DNA from: Marinagarivorans sp.
GTDB lineage: Bacteria > Pseudomonadota > Gammaproteobacteria > Pseudomonadales > Cellvibrionaceae
Length of the DNA: 64,000 nucleotides
Direction of reading: 5' to 3'
Assembly: GCA_028281865.1 (NCBI GenBank)
Contig: JANQJB010000093.1
Coordinates: forward strand, 1 to 64,000
Shown here piece after piece: positions 35,747 through 44,676 of this stretch. The notes beneath the pieces were generated by a model. That model was not told where the DNA came from and did not search any database. It saw nothing but the letters and a program-made list of their open reading frames with translations. The stretch's first letter is position 1. Every line of letters starts with the position of its first letter. The translations under genes were made by a program, and so were the position numbers.

Positions 35747-36752
35747 TACTCCCCCATTAAATTTGATTTAGTGCGTTCAATTTCTTCGCTAGATAGATCT
35801 CTGAAGAACATTTAATGCATTCGTTGTTGTATAAATTGCGATATTAGCGCGTATTTGCAAACTCAAGCAGCTCAATTTCAGTCATTTGTTGTATTTATTT
35901 ACAACCGTTGTCATCTAATACAGAGATATTATCGTGGCCCACAACTGCGGGGGTTCCCGACCTTCAACAAACGATGATTGCCAGCGGATCGCCGCAAAAG
36001 ACCGAGCAATATATAGTACTCGCACCAAAGAAGAAATTAGCGTCATTGTATGAATTGAAAAATTTTACAGTCTGGTGAGAGAAAAACGGGCGAGAGAATC
36101 GAATAAATACTGCACACTTTGCTCACTCACCACTCTCACACTGAACAATTTACACCATTTTGTATGTTTTATTATTAATTTTTTATGCCAAACTGTTTGC
36201 TGAGGTGCGACGCTTAAAATTTAATCAAAAGCAGCGTTTTTCAGCTTACCTTTATAAATAACGCTAAAATTGTCGGTTAATTTTACAAATTCCTACAACG
36301 ATGCTCCACAACCGCCCTCGAAGATATGTGTCTTCTTAAGTACTAAGTCGTGCATCGCTCACGAATCAATCGACAAGGCTTTAAGCCATCAATTTTGCGA
36401 ATCGAGACACCTGATATAGGTCGATTTATTCACGCTTACGTATAAAATGAACAAAAACGCGTCTTAATACTTGCTATAACATTTCTATCCGTAGGGAGAC
36501 ACGATGCAACAGTTTACGCACAAGCAACACCGATGAATTACCAATTGGAATAATAGTTGCATGATATAGTTGTATAAGTTTGAAGACTTATTGAAAGATT
36601 GGTTATTCGCCACGCTCGGCGGGCGAAACAGGCAGTAACGTGCAAACAAGACACGTGTCGACATACATAAAACGACTATTTTATTGATCGCATTTGTGTG
36701 TGAGCCAAACAAATTGTAGTTAATTTGCAGGTCGGAATTTACAGAGTAGCAC
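35747..36752. other. Long intergenic region between GH27 and DUF1631 genes
   Basis: About 1 kb, AT-rich, with only short chance ORFs. It contains GTTGTA-N6-TACAAC (35888-35905) and a related GTTGTATAAATT at about 35825. It should hold the divergent promoters of the GH27 and DUF1631 genes. I see no RNA gene or mobile element. Confidence 0.4.
35888..35905. promoter_or_regulatory. Inverted repeat upstream of GH27 gene
   Basis: GTTGTA TTTATT TACAAC, perfect 6-6-6 inverted repeat about 140 bases upstream of the GH27 start. The size and symmetry suit a LacI- or GntR-type operator. A half copy (GTTGTA) lies closer to the gene at about 35825. Confidence 0.35.
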
Positions 36753-39167
36753 ATGTCACGATTTTCACCGTTTTCTGATGAGCAGGAGAGCAGCACTTCA
36801 AGCACTAATGCTCGCACCGGCAGGCCGACGCGTCCGCCTAAGCTACTCGATGAAATTGAACAAATATCGTTACGTCAATACGAGCGTGTGCTGCGCAAGT
36901 TATTTAGTGCTATGGATGACTTGTTTTACGATCTCTCAAGCCGCGCATCAAGCAATAGCGAAGCAAACCTATACTTCGAGTCAATGCGCGAGTTGCGCGT
37001 GCAAAAAGAAGGTTTGACCAACCGAGCATTGCAGAAACTCACCAATAGTTTTGCAGCACTCCTCAACGAGCAAAATCAGTCGTATGCCAAAGAGGATGAG
37101 GAGTCGGCCCTACTTGATCGCAGTGATTTATCGATCGTTCAAAGTGATGAACTTGAAGTCGATCTCGCACAAAACAATATGGTCAACAGCGCAGTTTCAA
37201 CTCACAAGCAAGAATTGTTTGAACTGACGATCCGCCTTGATCATTTACTGATGCAAGTTCGGGTAGACGACGATAGCAACCCGATTCACCCTTCGCTGAT
37301 CAGTCGTTACTTTGTTGAGGCATGCAAAGAAACGCTCAAAATCAACATTAAAACCAAATTAATTTTGTTTAAGCAATTCGAAAAGCACGTGCTTAAGCAA
37401 TTAGGACACCTCTACTCAGAAGCGAACCAACTGCTTAAAGAAGCGGGCATCTTGCCTAAAGTACCTAGGAGTTTGTTGCGCAGTAAAAGTGCTGCCACTC
37501 AGCAGGGCCAGGGTGGCTATATCGACGACGATGAATTCGACGAGGAAGCTAACAGCGTTGACCCTCAAATGGCTGCTGGTACTCCGCTGACCCAAACCTT
37601 TGGCATTTTAACGCCGGCTCAGCCTGCGTTTCAGATGAGCCAAATTGATTTGCATTCACTGCTTGCAAATGCGCGTATTGCGGCACCCAATGCGAGCCAA
37701 CCGCACGCACCTAAAGGCGGCTCCACACAGCAACCAAACGCCCCGCAACATCTATCGCTAACGTTAAGTGCACCCATTAACGCCGGCGGCTATCGAATTT
37801 ACACAACAAATCCTGGCCCGAAGATGACGGCTAACGATTTGGTGAGCTATTTGACACAGACGCAAGCGAATGTCGCGCAGTCAATTCCTGCATCGGAACC
37901 TTCGAACGTCATTACCTCATTAGTCAACGACGCACTCGCAAAAGAAGACCCTGAAAAACCGCAAGCACTCGACCAAAACAATGAAGACGTCATCAATCTC
38001 GTCGCACTGTTTTTTGATCAAGTTATCGCAGAAAACGACATTCCGGCCTCTATTCAGTCGCTAATCTGTCGCCTTCAAATTCCGGTGTTAAAAGTCGCAC
38101 TTAAAGACAAAGAATTCTTTAGTGACTATGAACACCCCGTGCGCGTGTTGATCAACACGATTACAGAGCTTGGCATCGGCTTCGATAATTCTAAGCCGAT
38201 TGAAAAAGATGCGCTGTACAAGAAAATCGTAGAGATTGTTCACACGATCAACCAGGAGTACGACACCGACACAAACGTCTTTATAGCGCAACAAAAACAA
38301 CTTGAAGCAGCGATAAAGCGCGAAGTTCGCAAAGCCGAAGCCGTTGAAAAACGTACTAAACAAGCGGAAATCGGCAAGGCAAAGCTCACGCAGGCTAAGC
38401 AGCTAGCTCAAGATGCTATTTACCAAAAAATCAAAGACATTCAATTGCCCGCTACGATCAGCAACTTCCTCTCATCAAGTTGGCTGCAAGTGCTTATGAT
38501 AGTTCAATTGCGCAACGGCGTTGAGAGCAATGAGTGGGTTGCGATGGAACAAGTCGTCACGGATATTGTGTGGCTGTGCCAGCCGCATGCCGATCCGCGC
38601 TCACAAATGCGCCGCGAACGCTTATTGCCTTCTTTGCTCGACCAAGTTGAAGATGCGCTTGAAACAGCAATCGATAACGAAAATGCACGCCGCACAATAG
38701 TCGACGGGCTTGAAGAAACAATTCGAGCTATTTTCGAAAACCAGGTTACAAAAGAAGAGTTTACGGAACTGCAGCCGGAACAAAAAGAAGAACTTGGCCG
38801 TGGTGAAGGCGACCAAAAACCTTGGGATGAGCTAACTGCAGTCGAAAAACAGCAATTGCGCTACGAAGAGCTATCTAAACAATTTTTCGAAGTAGCAAAA
38901 AATTTGCCTGAAAACACGTGGGTTGACTATCGTGATGCCGATGACGAAACTAAAATGATGCGTTGCAAACTTGCGGCAAAGGTCAATTCTGATACCTATA
39001 TATTTGTAAACCGCTTAGGCTTTAAAGTCTTTAATAAGACGCGCAAAGAATTCGCATACGACATGCAGTTTAATCGTGCGCGCATTGTCGATAGCAGCCC
39101 GTTGTTTGATAGGTTAATGCAACGTATCGTTGACGGGTTGTCGAGCAGCCCTGCGCCGGCATCTTAG
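36753..39167 (+). CDS. DUF1631 domain-containing protein
   Basis: 804 residues, cytoplasmic, no signal or membrane segment. The N-terminal RPPKLLDEIEQISLRQYERVLRKLFSAMDDLFYDLS and the central INLVALFFDQVIAENDIPASIQSLICRLQIPVLKVAL are hallmarks of DUF1631. Next come PVRVLINTITELGIGF and a charged coiled-coil-like stretch (ALAIKREVRKAEAVEKRTKQ region). The C-terminal NTWVDYRDADDETKMMRCKLAAKV leads into a small beta domain resembling the PilZ-like end of this family. Ser/Asn/Pro-rich linkers around residues 255-340 separate the parts. In Pseudomonas-type genomes such proteins can bind cyclic-di-GMP or thymidine phosphorylase-like partners only by annotation; the function is unknown. Monocistronic. 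Confidence 0.82.
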   Translation: MSRFSPFSDEQESSTSSTNARTGRPTRPPKLLDEIEQISLRQYERVLRKLFSAMDDLFYDLSSRASSNSEANLYFESMRELRVQKEGLTNRALQKLTNSFAALLNEQNQSYAKEDEESALLDRSDLSIVQSDELEVDLAQNNMVNSAVSTHKQELFELTIRLDHLLMQVRVDDDSNPIHPSLISRYFVEACKETLKINIKTKLILFKQFEKHVLKQLGHLYSEANQLLKEAGILPKVPRSLLRSKSAATQQGQGGYIDDDEFDEEANSVDPQMAAGTPLTQTFGILTPAQPAFQMSQIDLHSLLANARIAAPNASQPHAPKGGSTQQPNAPQHLSLTLSAPINAGGYRIYTTNPGPKMTANDLVSYLTQTQANVAQSIPASEPSNVITSLVNDALAKEDPEKPQALDQNNEDVINLVALFFDQVIAENDIPASIQSLICRLQIPVLKVALKDKEFFSDYEHPVRVLINTITELGIGFDNSKPIEKDALYKKIVEIVHTINQEYDTDTNVFIAQQKQLEAAIKREVRKAEAVEKRTKQAEIGKAKLTQAKQLAQDAIYQKIKDIQLPATISNFLSSSWLQVLMIVQLRNGVESNEWVAMEQVVTDIVWLCQPHADPRSQMRRERLLPSLLDQVEDALETAIDNENARRTIVDGLEETIRAIFENQVTKEEFTELQPEQKEELGRGEGDQKPWDELTAVEKQQLRYEELSKQFFEVAKNLPENTWVDYRDADDETKMMRCKLAAKVNSDTYIFVNRLGFKVFNKTRKEFAYDMQFNRARIVDSSPLFDRLMQRIVDGLSSSPAPAS

Positions 39168-39658
39168 TCGGTGTCTACCACACTTCATCCAAGCAATTTG
39201 AAGTGAGCAACTCTTATCAACCACTGTTCAAGCATCGTCTCTTAAATCAAGAACAATTCTCGAAATCTTATTAACTCCGTGAGAATCCCTTCAAGTCGCG
39301 CTACACTATTATCTGCACATACACCATGTTAATTACCCATAAATTAGTATTCATTTGCTTGGCAAAGAAGCCTTACTTGAATATTCAAGCTAAGGCAACC
39401 TCGGTATTCATTTCATAGCTAAGCACAGCGCCAATTTTCCAAATCACATTATTTTGAAACATAGGCAGTTTTATACAGGAACCTCAGCGTTACCGGGGTT
39501 AATCAGAGGTTCCTAGAGTAATTCATGACCAAAACACGGTACAAATCATTCGGCCTTTTACTCTTGCGCGATGCTTCCATGGGTCCGGGTAAACAATATT
39601 AAGAACTTCTGTCGTACCGAAGAGTGTGCAATAAATCCATCCATATGCGGGGGAAGAT
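39168..39658. other. Intergenic region before prsK
   Basis: About 490 bases without a gene. It contains an imperfect stem-loop AGGAACCTC/GAGGTTCCT (39477-39485 and 39506-39514, 20-base loop) related to a motif at 31186, and GGGGGAAG just before the prsK start. The prsK promoter should be here; I could not place it. Confidence 0.4.
39477..39514. repeat. Small inverted repeat, possible dispersed element
   Basis: Nine-base arms AGGAACCTC and GAGGTTCCT flank a 20-base loop. The right arm with its flanks (TCAGAGGTTCCTA) recurs at 31186-31198, suggesting a short repeat family. Confidence 0.4.
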
Positions 39659-41851
39659 ATGGATTTTAATAACGCAACTTTTTTAGCGTTTTTGAATGCC
39701 GGTATTATCTCGGCCATTATGACGATTGTTTTTGTCGTAAAGATACGTGCACGCTATATCCATCCAAGCTTTATTTTAGCCGGTGCATTACAGTCAACGT
39801 GGCTACTCGCGTTTGCATTTCAGGAAAAAATATCAGGTTCGAATTTATATGTTATTAGCTTTCTAGAAGCGCTCCATTTTTCGAGCTGGATGCTGGCAAT
39901 TATTTTTGCTATTCGAAAATTCTGCAAACGCAAAATCCCCATCTATTTCATCGCCTTGGTCAGCATTGTTAGCTTACTTAGCGTCTGCACCAACATACTC
40001 AGTATTACCAACGCCATAGACTCAGGCTTAAGCGACCTGGGTTTAATCATCTGGCAAGGTTTAGTTTTTTCGATCATCGGGTTATTCACTGTTGAGCAGC
40101 TATATCGCAATACCAATCGCATTCGTATCTTAAAATTAATCAGCCTAAATCTCGCAGCTCTATTCATTTACGATATTTTTTACTTTACGCAGAATATTCT
40201 GGCCGCAGAACTCGTTAACAGCTTTTCGCAAATTCGCGCAATAATCGCGTTAGTTACAAGCCTATTTATTGCGCTCAACGTTATTGTTTTTACACATCGT
40301 GAGGACACTGAGGGCGAGCAGCAAAAAGCACAACTATCGCTCTCCAGACCGATCGTGTTTTATTCTACATCACTGACATTGGCTGGCGCTCTGCTCGCTA
40401 TAGTCGGTTTAGGTGGGTATTACATTCGCATATACGGAGGTGAATGGGGAGAAGTCGCCTACTCCATTGTTCTGGTGGGCGCAGTCTTGTCCATTGGTCT
40501 TGCATACGCCTCGAACACAATCCGCGAACAACTGGGTGTGTTAGTCAACAAGCATTTGTTTAGCCACAAGTACGATTACCGCTCAGAATGGCTTAAGCTC
40601 ATCGACCAATTGTCACGTGCGAGCAATCAATATGGAAACGAGGCCTATAAAAGAGCCTTATCGTGTATCGCTAATATTTTTAAATGTTCAGGCGGCGCAA
40701 TATGGCTAAAACGAGGCAACTTTTTTGTTCCGGTTTATCAGCACAGTTTCGATCAAGACATTTCTGAGTTTGTCGAATCGAAGGACAGCGATTTTTGCCA
40801 TTCACTTGAAAAAGCCGAGTGGGTATTTTTTCCGTCCCATGACAACAGTCGTGATTCGCTTAAGCAACACAATGAATATTTACCTAATTGGACAAAGGAA
40901 ATAGAGGACTTGTGGTTAATTATGCCGTTGCTAATGGATTCTAAATTGGTCGGTTTTGCACTGCTGACTGCAATAGGCCCCAAGTCGCGCCTCAATTGGG
41001 AAGACTTAGATTTACTCAAAACGGTTGGGCGACAAATTGCAGCGTTTCTAAAACGTCACGAACAGGCTGAGTTGATCGCTGAATCAAGGCAATTCGACAC
41101 TTTTAACAAGCTCGCAGCCTACGTGATGCACGATTTAAAAAATATCATTGCACAACAATCACTCGTTGTTGCGAACGCGGAGAAACACAAAGACAATCCC
41201 GCCTTTGTCGACGACGCCATCAAAACAATTAGCAATTCTGTGCAACGTATGAACACACTATTGCGCAAGCTGCAACGCAACGAACCGGAGGAAACCCGCA
41301 CCTTGAACCTCAATGCTGCCGTTGTAGAAGGTGTACAGCGCTGCAAAAACAACCAGCCATCCCCAACTTTGCGGGCAGAAAAAGTCAGCGTAAAAATCAA
41401 AGCAGACTGGGATAGCCTAGTCATGGTATTTATTCATATAATTCAGAACGCTCAAGACGCGACACCATCGAGCGGTTATGTTGATGTGAATCTGGTCATT
41501 GAAGGCGATCGCGCACTGGTGCTTATAGAAGATAATGGCGAGGGGATGGATGAAGATTTTATCCGCGACCGCTTGTTTAAACCCTTCGATACGACCAAAT
41601 CGGGCAAAGGCATGGGTATTGGTGTATACCAAGCGCGGGATTACATTCAAAGCCTCGGCGGAACCATGAATGTGGAAAGCGAATTGGGCTCTGGTACTAC
41701 ATTTTGCATTTCTTTACCGATTCTCGATGTTGAACCTATACCAGAGCCTGAGATCGCCGATCAGCCCGAAAGAGCAAAAGAACCAATAAGCCCAACCTCC
41801 AACGAGGATAACGGGAAAGACGACCCTGCGAGTGAAGAGACAAGCGCATGA
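39659..41851 (+). CDS. prsK: XrtA/PEP-CTERM system histidine kinase PrsK
   Basis: 730 residues. The N-terminal half is a membrane sensor of about eight to nine helices (FLAFLNAGIISAIMTIVFVV, SWMLAIIFAIRKF, LTLAGALLAIVGLGGYYI). A GAF-like domain covers about residues 300-470. The kinase has the phosphorylatable His in YVMHDLKNIIAQQ (about residue 491), an N-box IIQNAQDAT, G1 EDNGEGMDEDFI and G2 GKGMGIGVYQARDY. The C-terminal tail is acidic and low-complexity. The family is the dedicated sensor of XrtA exopolysaccharide loci, and prsR overlaps it by 4 bases (ATGA), so both are translated together. ATG at 39659 has GGGGGAAG upstream. The signal is unknown. Confidence 0.92.
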   Translation: MDFNNATFLAFLNAGIISAIMTIVFVVKIRARYIHPSFILAGALQSTWLLAFAFQEKISGSNLYVISFLEALHFSSWMLAIIFAIRKFCKRKIPIYFIALVSIVSLLSVCTNILSITNAIDSGLSDLGLIIWQGLVFSIIGLFTVEQLYRNTNRIRILKLISLNLAALFIYDIFYFTQNILAAELVNSFSQIRAIIALVTSLFIALNVIVFTHREDTEGEQQKAQLSLSRPIVFYSTSLTLAGALLAIVGLGGYYIRIYGGEWGEVAYSIVLVGAVLSIGLAYASNTIREQLGVLVNKHLFSHKYDYRSEWLKLIDQLSRASNQYGNEAYKRALSCIANIFKCSGGAIWLKRGNFFVPVYQHSFDQDISEFVESKDSDFCHSLEKAEWVFFPSHDNSRDSLKQHNEYLPNWTKEIEDLWLIMPLLMDSKLVGFALLTAIGPKSRLNWEDLDLLKTVGRQIAAFLKRHEQAELIAESRQFDTFNKLAAYVMHDLKNIIAQQSLVVANAEKHKDNPAFVDDAIKTISNSVQRMNTLLRKLQRNEPEETRTLNLNAAVVEGVQRCKNNQPSPTLRAEKVSVKIKADWDSLVMVFIHIIQNAQDATPSSGYVDVNLVIEGDRALVLIEDNGEGMDEDFIRDRLFKPFDTTKSGKGMGIGVYQARDYIQSLGGTMNVESELGSGTTFCISLPILDVEPIPEPEIADQPERAKEPISPTSNEDNGKDDPASEETSA

Positions 41852-43209
41852 ATAAAGCGGCAGAAAAACCTAAGTTATTGATTATTGAAGACGACTTAGG
41901 CCTGCAGAGCCAGTTACGCTGGCACTTTGACCAATACGAAGTAAGCTCGGCCGGTGACAGAGAGGAAGCATTAAGTGCGATTCGTCTGCACGAGCCGCCA
42001 GTCATTCTTCAGGACCTCGGCCTACCGCCCGATGATGAGGGAGTCGAAGAAGGCTTTCGCTGCATACGCGAAATTTCAAGCCTCGCTCCCAACAGCAAAA
42101 TCATTGTTATGACTGGCAACGCCGATTATGAAAATGCTGTTCGAGCAGTGGCCATGGGTGCTTACGATTACTACCAAAAACCCGTTAATGCTGAAACACT
42201 GGACTTAATTCTGCAACGTGCCTACCAAATTTTTCAACTTGAAGAAGAACACCGGCTGCTGCAAGAGCGCCATCAAGCTCCGCTTGATGGTGTTATCGCC
42301 TGCTCCCCTGCAATGATGAAAATATGCCGCACCGTTGAAAAACTCGCCCCTACCATGGTGACATGCACGTTAACCGGTGAAAGCGGCACGGGTAAAGAAG
42401 TGCTTTCGCGAGCCCTGCACCGGCTAAGTCCTCGTAAGGACAAGCGCATGGTTGCAATTAACTGCGCAGCGGTTCCTGAAAATTTAATGGAGAGCGAACT
42501 GTTTGGGTACGAAAAAGGTGCGTTTACTGGAGCCAATAAACGTACACTGGGTAAAGTTGAAACTGCTAACGAAGGTACACTTTTTCTCGACGAGATAGGC
42601 GATATGCCACTGCCGTTGCAAGCAAAGTTGCTGCGCTTTTTGCAGGAGCGCACGATTGAACGCGTTGGCGGACGAGAGGAAATTCCTGTCGATGTGCGTG
42701 TGATTTGTGCGACCAACAAAAATTTGCAACAGATGGTCGCCGAGGGCACGTTTCGCGAGGATTTGTATTACCGAATATGCGAAATGGAAATTTATATCCC
42801 GCCATTGCGAGATAGGCATGGGGACAAATTACTACTCGCGCGGCACTTTTTGAAGAAATACGCTGAGCAAAACCAACAAAACGTTACAGGTTTTACTGCC
42901 GATGCGGCTGAAGCCATCGACGCATACGAATGGCCTGGCAATATTCGCGAAATGGAAAACCGCATCAAACGCGGTATCGTTATGTGTGACGACAAGTTGA
43001 TTTCGCGGGAGGATTTAGGTTTGATGATCGACGAATCCCAAGCGATCAATTTGCGCCAAGTGCGCCACAACGCAGAAAAAGCTGCAATTCAACGAGCCTT
43101 AGGAGTAACAGAGGGCAACATCTCCGCAGCTGCAAAGCAATTGGGCGTCACTCGCCCCACACTCTACGACCTCCTGAAAAAATACAATATCCAGGTGACA
43201 AACGACTAA
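41848..43209 (+). CDS. prsR: PEP-CTERM-box sigma-54 response regulator PrsR
   Basis: 453 residues. Receiver domain with acidic pocket IIEDDLG and phospho-acceptor Asp in ILQDLGLPPDD (about residue 55). Sigma-54 AAA+ domain with Walker A GESGTGKE, the sigma-54 contact loop GAFTGANKR, and Walker B LFLDEIGDMPL. C-terminal Fis-type HTH ISAAAKQLGVTRPTLYDLLKKY. It activates sigma-54 promoters of PEP-CTERM-protein and exopolysaccharide genes after phosphorylation by PrsK. Overlaps prsK by 4 bases. I searched the locus by eye for -24/-12 elements and found none convincing, so its targets may lie elsewhere. Confidence 0.93.
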   Translation: MNKAAEKPKLLIIEDDLGLQSQLRWHFDQYEVSSAGDREEALSAIRLHEPPVILQDLGLPPDDEGVEEGFRCIREISSLAPNSKIIVMTGNADYENAVRAVAMGAYDYYQKPVNAETLDLILQRAYQIFQLEEEHRLLQERHQAPLDGVIACSPAMMKICRTVEKLAPTMVTCTLTGESGTGKEVLSRALHRLSPRKDKRMVAINCAAVPENLMESELFGYEKGAFTGANKRTLGKVETANEGTLFLDEIGDMPLPLQAKLLRFLQERTIERVGGREEIPVDVRVICATNKNLQQMVAEGTFREDLYYRICEMEIYIPPLRDRHGDKLLLARHFLKKYAEQNQQNVTGFTADAAEAIDAYEWPGNIREMENRIKRGIVMCDDKLISREDLGLMIDESQAINLRQVRHNAEKAAIQRALGVTEGNISAAAKQLGVTRPTLYDLLKKYNIQVTND

Positions 43210-43233
43210 AACCGTCAAGTTTTTCACGGACGA

Positions 43234-44124
43234 CTAAGCAGTCGCTTGAGTATCAAACTGAAGCGACTTTTCATTTTCAACCAGCTTAAAGCTTTCGGTC
43301 ATCGTATCGAATTTAAAATCGCTCAATAGCTGCTCCATGCGCCCAAAGCATTTGTCGAGATTTGTGTAGTGCCGAAAGCGCGACAGCCAACTTAAGCCCT
43401 CGACAACCGGCTGATCTGGGTCGACTTCCCATGGATGTAGATAAAAAATTTGCGGCAGTTGTTGCTTTTGTCCAGCATAGTTGAACAGCCAGCGCGAGAG
43501 GAAATAGGGATATTGTCGAAAATAGCCACCGCCAGCAGCGGGAACTGAAAACCCGAAGAGTTTTGCTACAGTCAGCGGAAATTCGCGAATCTTGTGGCCC
43601 TTAGAAGTCGTAATTTCATAAGGCCCAAGTGGCGTACCGGGCATACCATAACGATCGTGTGAAACGGGAAAAATGCTTGAATCCCAAATGAACCCCAGCT
43701 CCCCTAAAATATCGAGCGCCCAGAGCGACTCGCCGGTAATCGAATAGCTCGCTGCGCGGTAGCCCAATACCGGTGTCTGTGCTAGATCTTCCAATATTGT
43801 CTTACTCTTACGCGTTTCTTCTTCAAAAACGGCCGGAGTTTGTTTGTAGACTAATTGATGACTATAACCGTGTGAAGCAATTTCATGCCCTGCAGCAGCA
43901 ATCGTTTTGACAAGCTCGGGCTCTCTTTCCGCGACCCAACCTAAAATAAAAAAAGTCCCTTTAACGCCCTTCTTTTCGAATAACGAAAGTATTCGCTCGG
44001 TATTCTCAACTACGCGAGAAGGCCAATTGTTCCAGTCTTCCGGCTTCACCTTTTCGGCAAGTGCTGACACTTGATAATAGTCTTCTACATCGATAGTCAT
44101 TGCATGGGTTGTAACAGCGCTCAC
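43234..44124 (-). CDS. XrtA system polysaccharide deacetylase
   Basis: About 296 residues from a GTG at 44124 preceded by GCGGGGACC; an upstream TTG at 44181 is the longest possible start, and the family often begins close to the MTIDVEDYYQ motif (ATG at 44100). NodB-type carbohydrate esterase 4 fold: catalytic and metal Asp in MTIDVEDYYQVS, metal His pair in HEIASHGYSHQ, and GYRAASYSITGESLWALDIL. The family removes N-acetyl groups from the nascent or periplasmic polymer in XrtA loci. No obvious signal peptide, as is common for this group. Encoded opposite to prsR, with convergent ends 24 bases apart. Confidence 0.9.
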   Translation of the reverse strand: MSAVTTHAMTIDVEDYYQVSALAEKVKPEDWNNWPSRVVENTERILSLFEKKGVKGTFFILGWVAEREPELVKTIAAAGHEIASHGYSHQLVYKQTPAVFEEETRKSKTILEDLAQTPVLGYRAASYSITGESLWALDILGELGFIWDSSIFPVSHDRYGMPGTPLGPYEITTSKGHKIREFPLTVAKLFGFSVPAAGGGYFRQYPYFLSRWLFNYAGQKQQLPQIFYLHPWEVDPDQPVVEGLSWLSRFRHYTNLDKCFGRMEQLLSDFKFDTMTESFKLVENEKSLQFDTQATA

Positions 44125-44676
44125 GATGGTCCCCGCTAATTCAGTACAAATAAAATAGTCATGATACAAGGTTCTAGTCAATATTGGGCCAGCTATAGTA
44201 AGTAATATAATTACGCGACGGAAACTGGTGTCATCCTAGAGGCTCTGAGAGCCAGGGATTGGGGCTTCTTTTCATGACCGTCGCGCGCGGGAATCGCGCG
44301 TTCGAGCCCCCACGGACGGGTTTACGGCGTGTCTTGAAAAGAAGCCCCAATCGCTGGCTCGGTCGTGAATAATAAACTTTAAAATTAGCGGTTTTCAAAG
44401 AAGCATAAAAAACAAGTTACTTTGCAGGAAAACAGTACATCGAGCCTGTTCACTATGCGAAATTGCTAGGCTTTGTAAAAAAATTTGACACCATATTTCA
44501 ATTTCGTCATCTAAGCGCAGCGAAGTTGGTTAATACTCACGCAAATAGAGAGACAAGGCATTAATATTAAACGCATTTTTCTTATCGCAGCTTAAAAACC
44601 CGAGCCAATACCGCTATACTGCACCCTCCAAATTTTTCGGCTGAGAAAGACGACTGCGTAATAGGAAAACGATCCC
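44125..44676. other. Intergenic region with palindromic element
   Basis: About 550 bases between the deacetylase and sugar-transferase starts (divergent). The main structure is the 112-base inverted-repeat element at 44249-44360, listed separately. The rest is AT-rich and presumably promoter DNA for the two EPS operons. Confidence 0.45.
44249..44360. repeat. 112-base long-stem palindromic element (REP/MITE-like)
   Basis: The 26-base arms at 44249-44274 and 44335-44360 are complementary in 25 of 26 positions. The 60-base interior is GC-rich against AT-rich flanks and contains CGCGCG/CGCGCG and CCCCCACGGACGGG-type secondary repeats plus TTTACGGCGTGTCTTG. No coding potential. The sharp base-composition change and the long stem point to an inserted, possibly multi-copy element; it could also terminate or insulate the divergent EPS promoters. 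Confidence 0.65.

Noticed and set aside
36485-36817. 110-residue minus-strand ORF upstream of the DUF1631 gene
   Set aside because: Cys/Leu-rich low-plausibility product, overlaps the DUF1631 start, no RBS.
44249-44360. Palindromic element as a tRNA, attC site or riboswitch
   Set aside because: No cloverleaf or CCA end, no core-site pair of an integron cassette, and no match to a riboswitch I know; kept as a repeat element.
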